Notes: a model not told the origin generated them from the sequence alone. Positions 53,878 to 62,240 are shown, counted from the first letter of the stretch. The stretch: DNA of 64,000 nucleotides from Ruminococcus flavefaciens FD-1 (GCA_000174895.1 ACOK01000115.1:62001-126000), one strand, 5' to 3'. Translations and numbers: made by a program.

Positions 53878-56373
53878 ATGAGTAAAATGGAGAAAAAGTA
53901 CTATGAGATATCATACAGTGATATCTCATTTGATCATAAGCCTACCGGCGTAGAGGTCGGCAGGATAAAGAAGAGTTTACATAAGACAGAGATGACAGTT
54001 GACTATATGGCAAAGTTCATTGGAGAAAATGGTCACTTGTTTTCACCCGCTGTTTTTTCAAATGGCACTAAGAAAGAGAACTTTCTGTATCAGCAGCTTA
54101 TTGGTCTGGATTTTGACCACGGAGTCACGTTTGCCGAGATAAAGGCGAAAGCAGACAAGTACAGGATACCGATACTGTTTGCGTACAAGACGTTTTCATC
54201 GACTGAGACTGAGGAGCGGTTCAGGGTCATATTCGCTCTAAGCGGATCTATAGAGGATAGTTTTACAATAGAAGTGATAATAGCTATGCTGATGAAGATA
54301 ATCACTGGGGCGGATCAGTGCTGCAAGGACTGTACACGTTTGTTTTTTGGCGGTAATGGTTGCCTTTATGTCGCTGACGAACCTGCTGAACTGACTTTTG
54401 ATGATCTTATGGTTGCTTTCAAAGTGTACATGGAAGGTGAATACGGTCAGAAGCACTACACTCAGAGGATGAAGGAATTCTACAGATCTGTTGGCGTTGA
54501 AGAAAAGGACAAGTATCCTGTGGAGGAGAACGGTGCATTCAGACGAGTAGTCATTGATCCTGTAAAAAAAGAAAAGACAGGTAAATCTGATAATACGCCT
54601 AAGGCCGATAAAACACCTGAACCACGGAGAACAGTCACACGGAATTTTGACTATGAAAATCTGTATAAGGCGTGCCGTCTGTACAGGGACTTTGTGGACG
54701 GGAGAGAATATTACTACTATAACGAGCTGAGGATTATTGCAACCAATCTCATAAACGTTGAGAAGGGCAAGAAGAAGTTCCTTGAGATACTTAACAGCTC
54801 TGTAAATGAAAGCTGTGATGCATATTTCAACAGAGACTGGAGGGCTATACTGAATGGCTTTATAGACAGGGACTATAAGCCCACATCCTGCTCCGAATGT
54901 AAGTATGCGGATAAATGCAGACATCAGAAGAATATGATACTCACAGCTAAGCCTACGGATAGCTGCATCTGTGTTTCCGAGCCAAAGGAGTATTGTTCCT
55001 GCGAGGAAGCAGAGGATAGCCTGAGAGTAAACTTCCGTAAAGCAGATGAATCAGCTGATGAAGGCTTTCATATCGTTATAGCGCAGACCGGTCTGGGTAA
55101 AACTAACCTGTATCTGAATCACCTCAGAACGACCGGTAAGAAATATATCATCGCTGTGCCAACACATGAGCTTGTGAAGGAAATCATGGCTAAAGCGCAA
55201 AGAATGGGGATTGAGAACATAGTGTCAACACCTCAGCTTCCTCTGTTTGAAGATGACAACATCGGAAAGCAGATCGAGCACATTTATAATGTCGGAGCAG
55301 GGGAAATCACTATACGTAAGATGTGGGATATATGGGATGGTATGAAGGAGTCTCATCCTGACTATGTAAAGCTCAGGGACTACCTGTCAGAGGCTAAGAA
55401 CTGCTTTTCTTACAAGGGCCATATTATAACAACTCACGAGAGATTGCTGTATCTGAATCCGAATGCCGAGATACTGAGAGACCACGAAGTCATAATCGAC
55501 GAGGATATCCTGAGAACCATGTTTCCGACTTGCATGGTTACGAATGTTGATCTTCATGCGGCACTCAGATGTGACAAGTTTAATGAGGCAGCCAAGGACA
55601 AGATCAGGACAGTGCTATTTGAACAGGGCTTTTATAAGCCTGTCATGGCGGAGAAGGTTAATGTAAACGAGGAACTGCTTGATGATCTTGACGGCATTAG
55701 CAGCAACGTTATAGGACTCATACGTTCATGTGAAATATATAACAACGGCGAGTTTACTTCATATATAAGGAAGAAGCGTATTCCATTCAGAAAGGCTATT
55801 GTCATGTCGGCTACTGCTGATCCTGAGTTGTACAAGATGTTTCAGAGACTTCCTGTGCATGAGTATCGCTGTAAGCAGGCTGTGTACAAGGGTAGGTTAA
55901 AGGTATATCCTAAGTATACAGTCAGCAGGTACAACCTTGGCAACGAAGAGGTAATGCAGTATATACGTGCTAATATGCATGATGGTGAAGTCATAACCTT
56001 CAAGGCGTTCGAGGATCAGTTCGATAGTCAGTTTCACTATGGTGCTGTTGAGGGCTTGAACTGCCTTGAGGGGAAAGATATAAATGTTATAGGGCTCCCA
56101 AATCTTGATGACAGCATTTACAAGCTGTATGGTATGCTCGCAGGACTTTCAGCAGAGGAGGTTTCATCTGCTGAGATGAGGCCTATGAGGATAGAGTATA
56201 ACGGATTTAACTTCAAGCTTCACACATTTCAAAACTATCGTCTGCGTAGCATACAGTTGTGGAATCTTTCATCCTTACTGGAGCAGGCTGTAGGGAGAGC
56301 GCGTCTACTGAGGTTCGACTGTGAAGTACGAGTGTTTGCTCGTTTCGCTATAGATCAGGCTGAATTTATGTGA
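53878..56373 (+). CDS. Primase-helicase fusion protein
   Basis: 831 aa. Residues about 70-185 look like a primase-polymerase (AEP) core: LIGLDFDHGV (D-x-D metal site), EERFRVIFAL (R-x-R-x-x-F) and CTRLFFGGNG. A linker with lysines follows at about 225-262. A C-x2-C-x5-C-x-H cluster (CSECKYADKCRH, about 341-352) precedes a superfamily 2 helicase: IAQTGLGKTNLY (motif I), EVIIDEDILR (motif II), IVMSATADPEL (motif III) and EQAVGRARLL (motif VI). Likely primes and unwinds DNA during element replication. Its helicase half is paralogous to the gene at 57435. Confidence 0.75.
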   Translation: MSKMEKKYYEISYSDISFDHKPTGVEVGRIKKSLHKTEMTVDYMAKFIGENGHLFSPAVFSNGTKKENFLYQQLIGLDFDHGVTFAEIKAKADKYRIPILFAYKTFSSTETEERFRVIFALSGSIEDSFTIEVIIAMLMKIITGADQCCKDCTRLFFGGNGCLYVADEPAELTFDDLMVAFKVYMEGEYGQKHYTQRMKEFYRSVGVEEKDKYPVEENGAFRRVVIDPVKKEKTGKSDNTPKADKTPEPRRTVTRNFDYENLYKACRLYRDFVDGREYYYYNELRIIATNLINVEKGKKKFLEILNSSVNESCDAYFNRDWRAILNGFIDRDYKPTSCSECKYADKCRHQKNMILTAKPTDSCICVSEPKEYCSCEEAEDSLRVNFRKADESADEGFHIVIAQTGLGKTNLYLNHLRTTGKKYIIAVPTHELVKEIMAKAQRMGIENIVSTPQLPLFEDDNIGKQIEHIYNVGAGEITIRKMWDIWDGMKESHPDYVKLRDYLSEAKNCFSYKGHIITTHERLLYLNPNAEILRDHEVIIDEDILRTMFPTCMVTNVDLHAALRCDKFNEAAKDKIRTVLFEQGFYKPVMAEKVNVNEELLDDLDGISSNVIGLIRSCEIYNNGEFTSYIRKKRIPFRKAIVMSATADPELYKMFQRLPVHEYRCKQAVYKGRLKVYPKYTVSRYNLGNEEVMQYIRANMHDGEVITFKAFEDQFDSQFHYGAVEGLNCLEGKDINVIGLPNLDDSIYKLYGMLAGLSAEEVSSAEMRPMRIEYNGFNFKLHTFQNYRLRSIQLWNLSSLLEQAVGRARLLRFDCEVRVFARFAIDQAEFM

Positions 56374-56448
56374 TGCTGTTGTAACGCAGTTCTGGAACAT
56401 ATATTTTTTATTCGCTGAATTGAAGACTGAATCTTCCGATGGGGATTT

Positions 56449-56492
56449 ATGTACATCTCCCCCATTATATATAACGGGGATTGTACATTTTT
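56449..56492 (+). terminator. Terminator of the primase-helicase gene
   Basis: ATGTACATCTCCCC pairs with GGGGATTGTACAT (56476-56488) with one bulge; TTTTTC follows. Confidence 0.75.
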
Positions 56493-56526
56493 CACCACGG
56501 GATTCATTTTATTCAAATAATGATTC

Positions 56527-56765
56527 CAGTATTACGCAGCAGCAACTTCTTACGGAGTAAGGGGCGATCCTTGACAGAAGAGCTCCATGACTGTAAGTAA
56601 GTGCCCTGTCCTTCAGGAAGAGTAGTCGTTAGTGGGACATTACGTAGGTAGTTACACTTGAGAAATGAGAATAGTTGGGGTGTGCATTTTGCGATGACGA
56701 AGTCAGAGCGAAATGTGAGGGGCTTGCCCCTGAGCAGGAGGTGTGGAGGGAGTCAGTCCCTCCAC
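56527..56765 (+). ncRNA. Candidate structured RNA, copy A
   Basis: 239 bases of intergenic sequence matching copy B (61531-61769), also 239 bases, along the whole length, with a 44-base identical core at 56568-56611. Hairpins are kept in both copies despite changes: AGGGG / CCCCT versus GAGGG / CCCTC near the 3' side, ATTTTGC / GCGAAAT, and the terminal GTGGAGG / CCCTCCAC stem. No shared reading frame is preserved. Strand is inferred from the terminal hairpin. A further hairpin, CACAGATGC / GCATCTGTG, follows at about 56772-56793 only in this copy. I do not recognise a known RNA class. Confidence 0.6.
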
Positions 56766-56960
56766 TATTATCACAGATGCGAATGCATCTGTGCATGGAG
56801 ATATAACTGCCATCTGTTACAACTAAAGATGCAGAAGTACAAGCAATAGAGGTGATTCAATGATATATAGCTATGAATGAGATCATTAGCGATATGAATC
56901 ACAACCGGAATACAACCATATAATAAGCAGCAAGCTACCCAAAGAACAGGAGGTGAAACA

Positions 56961-57152
56961 ATGGAACCCGTAACACAGGATGAGCTTATAACCATAGAGG
57001 AAGTCATGAAGATTCTGAAGATAGGAAAGAACACCGCATATCGTCTGCTAGAGGACAAGAAAATAGAAGCCTTCAGGATCGGCAACAAGTGGAAGATCCC
57101 ACGATCATCCGTATACAAATACATTCATGCACAGACCCATAACGTCAAATAG
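56961..57152 (+). CDS. Excisionase-like helix-turn-helix protein (1 of 4)
   Basis: 63 aa. LITIEEVMKILKIGKNTAYRL then EAFRIGNKWKIPRSSVYKYI is the MerR/Xis winged-helix pattern of the excisionase family (Pfam HTH_17). AGGAGGTGAAACA upstream. Such proteins bind DNA next to recombination or replication sites. It lies downstream of RNA copy A and upstream of the second helicase. Confidence 0.85.
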   Translation: MEPVTQDELITIEEVMKILKIGKNTAYRLLEDKKIEAFRIGNKWKIPRSSVYKYIHAQTHNVK

Positions 57153-57434
57153 CCTATGTACCTTGTACAGAAAGCTGACGTTCTCTTTCAGACTTTTTCT
57201 TATACTGATTCTTATATATACATTGATAGTACGGGCTCACAGGGGCGGAAGGCTTCAATCGAGAAGCTTCTGTGGGCGCTGTGGGAGATATACCTGCGGG
57301 TGTGTCTCCTGCAGCCGTGCTATGCCTTGAACGGCTTTCGCATAGTGCTTTCAGCGCAGGGGGATGACCTCTGCGCTCTTTTTAATTTCATTACAACATC
57401 TTGTAAACAAAATAATCGACAAGGAGTTGTTGTA
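57153..57434 (+). promoter_or_regulatory. Leader with attenuator before the second helicase
   Basis: 282 bases with hairpins GCTATGC / GCATAGT (about 57319-57347) and AGCGCAG / CTGCGCT (57353-57377) with GG/CC extension, the latter followed by CTTTTTAA, an intrinsic terminator 58 bases before the start codon. Parallels the terminator-bearing leader of the primase-helicase. Confidence 0.6.
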
Positions 57435-59045
57435 ATGAAGTACAAAGTCTCTGTATATCCCAAAAGCTTCAAAGGGAAAGACAAATCAGTCATGAATGCT
57501 TCTACCAAGAAGATAACTAAGCTTATACCTCAGAGATGTGACGACTACTGCCCTTACGCTCAGGAATGCGACCATGAGTCCAATATGGTGTATACGCTGA
57601 AAATGTCATCCGGAAAGATCATTGAGCTTGATAATAAGCCTGTGTATAAGGATATAGACGATATGCGCCGTGAGCTTCATAAAGGGATAAAAGAGTCAAT
57701 GAACCTTCCCGGAACGAAGATAATAAAAGCTCCCACAGGAGCAGGCAAGACATATGCGTATCTCAGCGTGATCAAGGAATCTGAGCGTCAGACCATAGTT
57801 GCTGTCCCGAACAAAAAGCTCATGTACGCTATTGCCGCTGAAGCTGAGGAAAGGGGAATCAGTTATATCACTACACCGATTATAGAAGACTTGCTTCAAG
57901 AACTTAAAGACACGGAAACTGTCAGGCTTATACGTCATATGTACGCTGTAGGCAATGACAGGAACATCAACTACATTCTCAGGGATTGTGATGAGGAGAG
58001 TGCTCATGCTTACCTTGACAAAATGGACCGACTGAGGGAGTATAAGGGTCAGCTTATAATAACCACCCATGCCAGATTACTCAAGATGAAGCCTGACTAT
58101 CTCAGATGCAGGAATGTAATTATAGACGAGGACATATTACCGTCTATGATACAGATCAGGCAGATCAGAATCTCTGACATAATGGACATGCTGGATGAAA
58201 ACAAAGAGGAAGATACTTTCTCTGTTGATTCTATTGCTAAGTTAAAACGTATCGCCAATGTAAGCGGCTATGAAGTCATTGAAGCGATAGATGAAGAGTA
58301 TCTTGACGATGAAGAAAGACTTTTGATATGCCGCAGGATAAGCCGTGATAACTATTCAGCCATCTTCCCTGCATTGAGAGCACGCTGTTTTTATCACAAG
58401 GACGATGATGATGAGGTATACTTTGTGGAAACTCAGCCGATCCCCATCTGCAATTGTACTATTGTTTCCGCAACCGTAAACGAAATGCTGTACAGAAAGC
58501 TGTTAGGCGATCAGCTTTATTCCTTCAAGGATCTTGGTGAATTGAAATACAAGGGGAAGCTGTATCTTCATCATGATCGCTCATACAGCAAGAGCTGCTT
58601 GACTGAGAATTGTGATATTATAACAGAACTGCGTGAGAAGTACGAAGACAAGAGCAGTATCATCACATTCAAGGACTTTGCTAAATATGGAGAGATGTAC
58701 TTCGGTGCAGCACAAGGCTCGAACGAACTGGCAGGATGCGACCTTACAGTAATAGGCACATTCCATCGTCCTGAGTATGTGTATAAGCTGTGGGCGATGA
58801 TAATGGGTGATCTCAATACAGATGACCCTCTCGCTGTAAGGCGTATTGAGCGTAACGGGTTCAACTTCTCATTCATGACGTTCAAGGATCCTCTGCTTCG
58901 TGAGATACAGCTGTACCTTATAGAAAGCGAAGCGGAACAAGCTGTAGGCAGGGCGAGACTGGTATCTCATGACTGCAATGTACATCTGTTCTCAAATCTG
59001 CCGTTAAAGCAATGCAGGCTGAAAATGCGAACTTTCAGTGACTGA
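57435..59045 (+). CDS. Superfamily 2 helicase, paralogue of the primase-helicase without the primase
   Basis: 536 aa from ATG 57435 (AAGGAG 8 bases upstream; a longer frame upstream lacks a ribosome site). CDDYCPYAQECDH (about residues 37-49) repeats the C-x2/3-C-x5-C-x-H cluster of the 831-aa protein. Then IKAPTGAGKTYAYL (motif I, about 96-109), NVIIDEDILPS (motif II), CTIVSATVNEML (motif III), ITFKDFAKYGEMYFGAAQG and EQAVGRARLV (motif VI). Both proteins share TTHxRLL before motif II and NGFNF near the C-terminus, so they arose by duplication with loss or gain of the primase. Confidence 0.8.
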   Translation: MKYKVSVYPKSFKGKDKSVMNASTKKITKLIPQRCDDYCPYAQECDHESNMVYTLKMSSGKIIELDNKPVYKDIDDMRRELHKGIKESMNLPGTKIIKAPTGAGKTYAYLSVIKESERQTIVAVPNKKLMYAIAAEAEERGISYITTPIIEDLLQELKDTETVRLIRHMYAVGNDRNINYILRDCDEESAHAYLDKMDRLREYKGQLIITTHARLLKMKPDYLRCRNVIIDEDILPSMIQIRQIRISDIMDMLDENKEEDTFSVDSIAKLKRIANVSGYEVIEAIDEEYLDDEERLLICRRISRDNYSAIFPALRARCFYHKDDDDEVYFVETQPIPICNCTIVSATVNEMLYRKLLGDQLYSFKDLGELKYKGKLYLHHDRSYSKSCLTENCDIITELREKYEDKSSIITFKDFAKYGEMYFGAAQGSNELAGCDLTVIGTFHRPEYVYKLWAMIMGDLNTDDPLAVRRIERNGFNFSFMTFKDPLLREIQLYLIESEAEQAVGRARLVSHDCNVHLFSNLPLKQCRLKMRTFSD

Positions 59046-59151
59046 GAGTATCTTTACAGGTGCTCTCAGGCCTGCTTGCTTTGGCGAGAAGCGATTCAGT
59101 TCATGATGTGAGTATAAGTATAGGGCGTACAGGAGACAGCGTAACGGCTCA

Positions 59152-59661
59152 GAATCAAAAAACAGTCGATTTCAATGAGAGCAATACAACTATTATATAA
59201 TGGGAGCTTCTATAACAGTTACCAAAGTTACAGAGGATTCCACATTCACAGAAGGAGGTTGCGTATATGAAGTAAGTCAAACTATATGACGAACAGCCGT
59301 ACAGGCTGTCATTACAGACAGGAATCAAAAAACAATTGATTTCAATGAAAACAATACAACTATTATATAATGGGAGCTTCTATAACAGTTACCAAAGTTA
59401 CAGAGGATTCCGCATTCACAGAAGGAGGTTGCTGACATGACATAAGCCAAAACATATGACGAACAGCCGGATAGGCTGTCATTACAGACAGGAATCAAAA
59501 AACAATTGATTTCAATGAAAACAATACAACTATTTAAATAATGGAAGACTCTATGATCTTCACTAAGTTTATATAGGATTCTAAATACACAGAAGGAGGG
59601 GTTTGAAATGAACCCAAACCAATCATCAGACAAAATGCCTGAGCTGCTTTCAGCTAAGGAC
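59152..59661 (+). repeat. Three tandem 170-bp repeats carrying dead gene starts
   Basis: Copies begin at GAATCAAAAAACA at 59152, 59322 and 59492, exactly 170 bases apart. Each includes ACAATACAACTATT, a G-rich hairpin-like stretch and AGAAGGAGG followed by an ATG. In copy 1 the ATG (59267) reads ATG AAG TAA, in copy 2 (59437) ATG ACA TAA, and in copy 3 (59608) it is the start of a full excisionase-like gene. Copy 1 after its ATG still resembles the start of the gene at 60907 (ATATGACGAA). So leaders and 5' ends were duplicated and two became dead. Confidence 0.8.
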
Positions 59662-59820
59662 ATGAGCGAACACTTAGGGGTATCCCTGTGCACTTGTTAC
59701 AAGCTGCTCAAACAGGACGATTTCCCCACAACACGTATCGGTAAACGTAAGGTGGTAACACGTGAGCGTCTTACCGAATGGCTTGAGAATAATACTACAG
59801 GAGGAAAGAACAATGGCTAA
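59608..59820 (+). CDS. Excisionase-like helix-turn-helix protein (2 of 4)
   Basis: 70 aa. MPELLSAKDMSEHLGVSLCT then PTTRIGKRKVVTRERLTEWL is the HTH_17/Xis pattern. AGAAGGAGGGG upstream. Overlaps the tyrosine-recombinase-like gene by 8 bases, the classic xis-int arrangement. Closely similar to the protein at 60907 (shared P-E-M/L-L-S-A-x-D-x-S-x-H-L-G). Confidence 0.85.
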   Translation: MNPNQSSDKMPELLSAKDMSEHLGVSLCTCYKLLKQDDFPTTRIGKRKVVTRERLTEWLENNTTGGKNNG

Positions 59821-60625
59821 GAAACAGGAAACACAGGAAACACAGGCAATACAGGGAACACAGGTAATACAGGAAACACAGGTAATACAGGCTGCCAAAG
59901 AAATCATTGGCACTGCAAATTTCGATCATTTTTCGGATCAGGAAGTTGATGCTGTATATCGGGTGAGCTATAGCTTCAGGTACGGAGTATTAGTAAGACT
60001 TGCTCTTACAATAGGAATAAGACTTGGAGAGCTTCTTGCCCTGCGTTGGGATGACTTAGGTACCAATAACACACTCATCATAAACAAGACAATAACAAGT
60101 CTTCCTATGTCCTTTGACAACGGTAGCGTGGAAAAGCCAGGCTGTTTCCGATTAATAACGCTGCCCATGAATGTTGTATACGAGCTTTGTCAGTTGAAAA
60201 ATGCTCAATATACTGACATAATCAAGAACGGAAATGTGTTTGACACCTTTCAGTTTGTCATTACTGATAACATGGGACATCCTGTCGCCATGGAGACATT
60301 TCTGAGAGAATATTACAATATTCTGCTCAGGGCAAATGTCCGACAGCTGCCGTTCGATGCACTGAGGAATACATTTGTATACAACTCACTGAAGGCAGGC
60401 GTAGACAGCAATACTGTAGCTCAGATCATAGGCGTACAGCCTGGCCGGTATTTTGTATCAGGAGAAGCTATGCAGCAGATCCCACAGATGACAAGTTTTA
60501 CCATTCCTGAGCTTAGAACCGGCAAATCGTATCCGGTAATAGTTACACCGGAGAATGGCAGCTTTCATCTTTCAGTTGTTGACTTTGAAGATCTCTCATG
60601 TGAGATAAGCGACATTCAGATATGA
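59813..60625 (+). CDS. Tyrosine-recombinase-like protein with altered active site
   Basis: 270 aa from ATG 59813 (AGGAGG at 59799-59804). The N-terminus has a run of Q-E-T-Q / Q-V-I-Q repeats (residues about 4-26). The core resembles a phage integrase: TIGIRLGELLALRWDD keeps Arg I, and FDALRNTFVYNSLKAGVDSN then TVAQIIGVQ matches box II. But H-x-L-R has become F-D-A-L-R (first His lost) and the L-G-H at the end is I-G-V. A tyrosine in GRYFVSGEA could be the nucleophile, though spacing is uncertain. The Arm-binding domain is absent. Perhaps a DNA-binding remnant or regulator rather than an active recombinase. Confidence 0.7.
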   Translation: MAKKQETQETQAIQGTQVIQETQVIQAAKEIIGTANFDHFSDQEVDAVYRVSYSFRYGVLVRLALTIGIRLGELLALRWDDLGTNNTLIINKTITSLPMSFDNGSVEKPGCFRLITLPMNVVYELCQLKNAQYTDIIKNGNVFDTFQFVITDNMGHPVAMETFLREYYNILLRANVRQLPFDALRNTFVYNSLKAGVDSNTVAQIIGVQPGRYFVSGEAMQQIPQMTSFTIPELRTGKSYPVIVTPENGSFHLSVVDFEDLSCEISDIQI

Positions 60626-60760
60626 CTGAACTTCATAGCCAAGTGGATCTGTGAGAAGAGCAGACAAATCGTACTCCCTGAGCCAACTTCTCCATGTGAG
60701 ATCAAACTGAATAAGGGTGAGTACATCGCTATGGCAACAATCAATCCTTGAAGACATATT

Positions 60761-60796
60761 AACCGGATGTAACTGCATTGGCTGCATCCGGTTTTG
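60761..60796 (+). terminator. Terminator after the recombinase-like gene
   Basis: AACCGGATG / CATCCGGTT, 15-base loop, then TTGT. Confidence 0.75.
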
Positions 60797-60835
60797 TATG
60801 AAAATCATTCATAGCATTTCCCCTAATTACATAAT

Positions 60836-60875
60836 GGAAGCTTCTGTGATCCTGGACAAGGCTACAGAAGCTTCC
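60836..60875 (+). promoter_or_regulatory. Leader hairpin of excisionase-like gene 3
   Basis: GGAAGCTTCTGT and ACAGAAGCTTCC form a perfect 12-bp stem with a 16-base loop, 31 bases before the ATG of the next gene. Corresponding but weaker hairpins occur in the three tandem repeats at 59152-59661. Confidence 0.65.
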
Positions 60876-60906
60876 CTATACTTAAAGAACAGAAGGAGGT
60901 TTCAAT

Positions 60907-61119
60907 ATGAAGCAAGATAAATCATATGACGAATTGCCTGAAATGCTTTCGGCACGTGACATCAGTAAACACCTTGGGATATCACTCGGCAGCAGCTACA
61001 ATCTGCTTAAGAGTGGAGATATCCCTGTAACTATCGTCGGAAAGCGTATGATAGTTGCAAGAGAAAGCTATATCGAATGGGTTGAGAATAACATAAACAG
61101 GGCGAACGAGAGTGAATAG
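60907..61119 (+). CDS. Excisionase-like helix-turn-helix protein (3 of 4)
   Basis: 70 aa. LPEMLSARDISKHLGISLGS then PVTIVGKRMIVARESYIEWV is the HTH_17 pattern and a close relative of the protein at 59608. AGAAGGAGG ribosome site. Stands alone without an integrase behind it. Confidence 0.85.
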   Translation: MKQDKSYDELPEMLSARDISKHLGISLGSSYNLLKSGDIPVTIVGKRMIVARESYIEWVENNINRANESE

Positions 61120-61199
61120 TGTTGCTTATGATCTGCTTGGGGATACATATCCCTATGTCGATTGGACATTGAAATGAACGGTGAAAGGAGGCGTTTACC

Positions 61200-61397
61200 A
61201 TGACAGACCCCATCATCTTTGTTACTAAGAAGGATGTCTTAACGGTCTGGGAGGCTGCATATTACCTTAATGTAAGTACCAAAACAGTATATGGTCTTAT
61301 ATACAGAAAGGAGCTTGAAGCCATCAAAATAGGCAGCCGCTACAAGATAACAGCTGACTCTATCCGCAGATACATAAGTGAGAAATCAGCTCGATAA
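61200..61397 (+). CDS. Excisionase-like helix-turn-helix protein (4 of 4)
   Basis: 65 aa. LTVWEAAYYLNVSTKTVYGL then EAIKIGSRYKITADSIRRYI is the HTH_17/Xis pattern, closer to the protein at 56961 than to the other two. AAAGGAGG upstream. Last gene before RNA copy B. Confidence 0.85.
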   Translation: MTDPIIFVTKKDVLTVWEAAYYLNVSTKTVYGLIYRKELEAIKIGSRYKITADSIRRYISEKSAR

Positions 61398-61488
61398 GTA
61401 TATAGTTATAACCAATCGCCGAATCATATAAATTTGGTGTCTGAGATATACTATCTGAAAGGTTTGACAGTTTGAGAAGCAAAGGTAT

Positions 61489-61512
61489 GGGTGCAGTTGT
61501 AATGACTGCACT
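61489..61512 (+). repeat. Second copy of the GGGTGCAG hairpin
   Basis: GGGTGCAGT / ACTGCACTC around TGTAATG, the same motif and loop as at 53495-53519. Lies 18 bases before RNA copy B. Confidence 0.65.
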
Positions 61513-61530
61513 CGTTCATCACTGACATTC

Positions 61531-61769
61531 CGGTATGACGCAGCAGCATCTATTTACAGAGTAAGGGATGGTCCTTGACAGAAGAGCTCCATGACTGTAA
61601 GTAAGTGCCCTGTCCCTCCGTAAGAGTAGTTGTCAGAGTGACATTATGTAGGTAGTTACACCTGAGAAACAAGGATAGCCGGGGGGCATTTTTGTGATAA
61701 CAAAGTCAGAGCGAAATGTGAGGGACTTGCCCTCAAAGCAGGAGGTGTGGAGGGCGTCAGTCCCTCCAC
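61531..61769 (+). ncRNA. Candidate structured RNA, copy B
   Basis: 239 bases, same length as copy A. Substitutions relative to A are scattered, mostly transitions. The 44-base core (61572-61615), the AGGTAGTTACACYTGAGAAA block and the terminal GTGGAGG / CCCTCCAC hairpin are kept. Downstream similarity to copy A continues weakly (AAAGATA...AGAAGT). Flanks differ, so this is not merely a recent tandem duplication. The 177 bases up to the barstar gene hold no gene. Confidence 0.6.
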
Positions 61770-61946
61770 TATAATGCCGCTTGTGGCAACGAAAGATATA
61801 GAAGTTCCGGCAGTGCGAGAGCAAATCCTGTCTGCAAGGTGTTTTCGCAGCTTCTCTGTATGATTACAAGAGAACTGTTCAGAATCGCTTTACATAAGAA
61901 CAGTGTGCACCGTTTCAGCTTGTACAGGCAGTCTCATAAGCCGATT

Positions 61947-62240
61947 TTATCGATAAATCTCCAGTTTGCAGTCGCAGTTGTCGTGGTCTGCGATATTATC
62001 AAGAATAGCAAGCATAGCAGAGTCGCCTAAATCGGCTCTGCTTTTTTCGTAATGAAGCCATTTTATCACAAATGGTTCATCGAGCTCGTGACAGCCCAAT
62101 CCTCCGGAAAGAATGTCACTGAATGCGTTGAGATTATGACCTGTTTTGAAATTTATCCCTTTTGTCATGATCCGGTCGATTTCGCAGTAGAATCCTTCAA
62201 GGTCGGAAAAGTTATTGCCGTCTATTATGTAAGTTCTCAT
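61947..62240 (-). CDS. Barstar family protein
   Basis: 97 aa. YIIDGNNFSDLEGFYCEIDR, then FKTGHNLNAFSDILSGGLG is the G-x-N-L-x-A-x-x-D-x-L motif of barstar, the cytoplasmic inhibitor of barnase-type ribonucleases; the acidic residues around E-L-D-E-P fit an inhibitory surface. Normally made with a secreted RNase, but none is adjacent. Third gene of a minus-strand operon behind the 118-aa protein, 26 bases downstream of it. Confidence 0.8.
   Translation of the reverse strand: MRTYIIDGNNFSDLEGFYCEIDRIMTKGINFKTGHNLNAFSDILSGGLGCHELDEPFVIKWLHYEKSRADLGDSAMLAILDNIADHDNCDCKLEIYR

Noticed and set aside
56658..56849. A 63-codon frame inside RNA copy A
   Set aside because: The frame is not preserved in copy B and has no ribosome site.
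57156..57434. Upstream extension of the second helicase to 57156
   Set aside because: The added 93 residues have no ribosome site, overlap hairpins including a terminator, and read as non-coding; ATG 57435 has AAGGAG at proper spacing.
59152..59661. CRISPR-like array
   Set aside because: Repeat unit is 170 bp, only three copies, no short repeat/spacer structure and no cas genes.
53216..61769. Retron, group II intron or diversity-generating element explaining the conserved RNA-like sequences
   Set aside because: No reverse transcriptase gene is present in the window and no template/variable repeat pair was seen.
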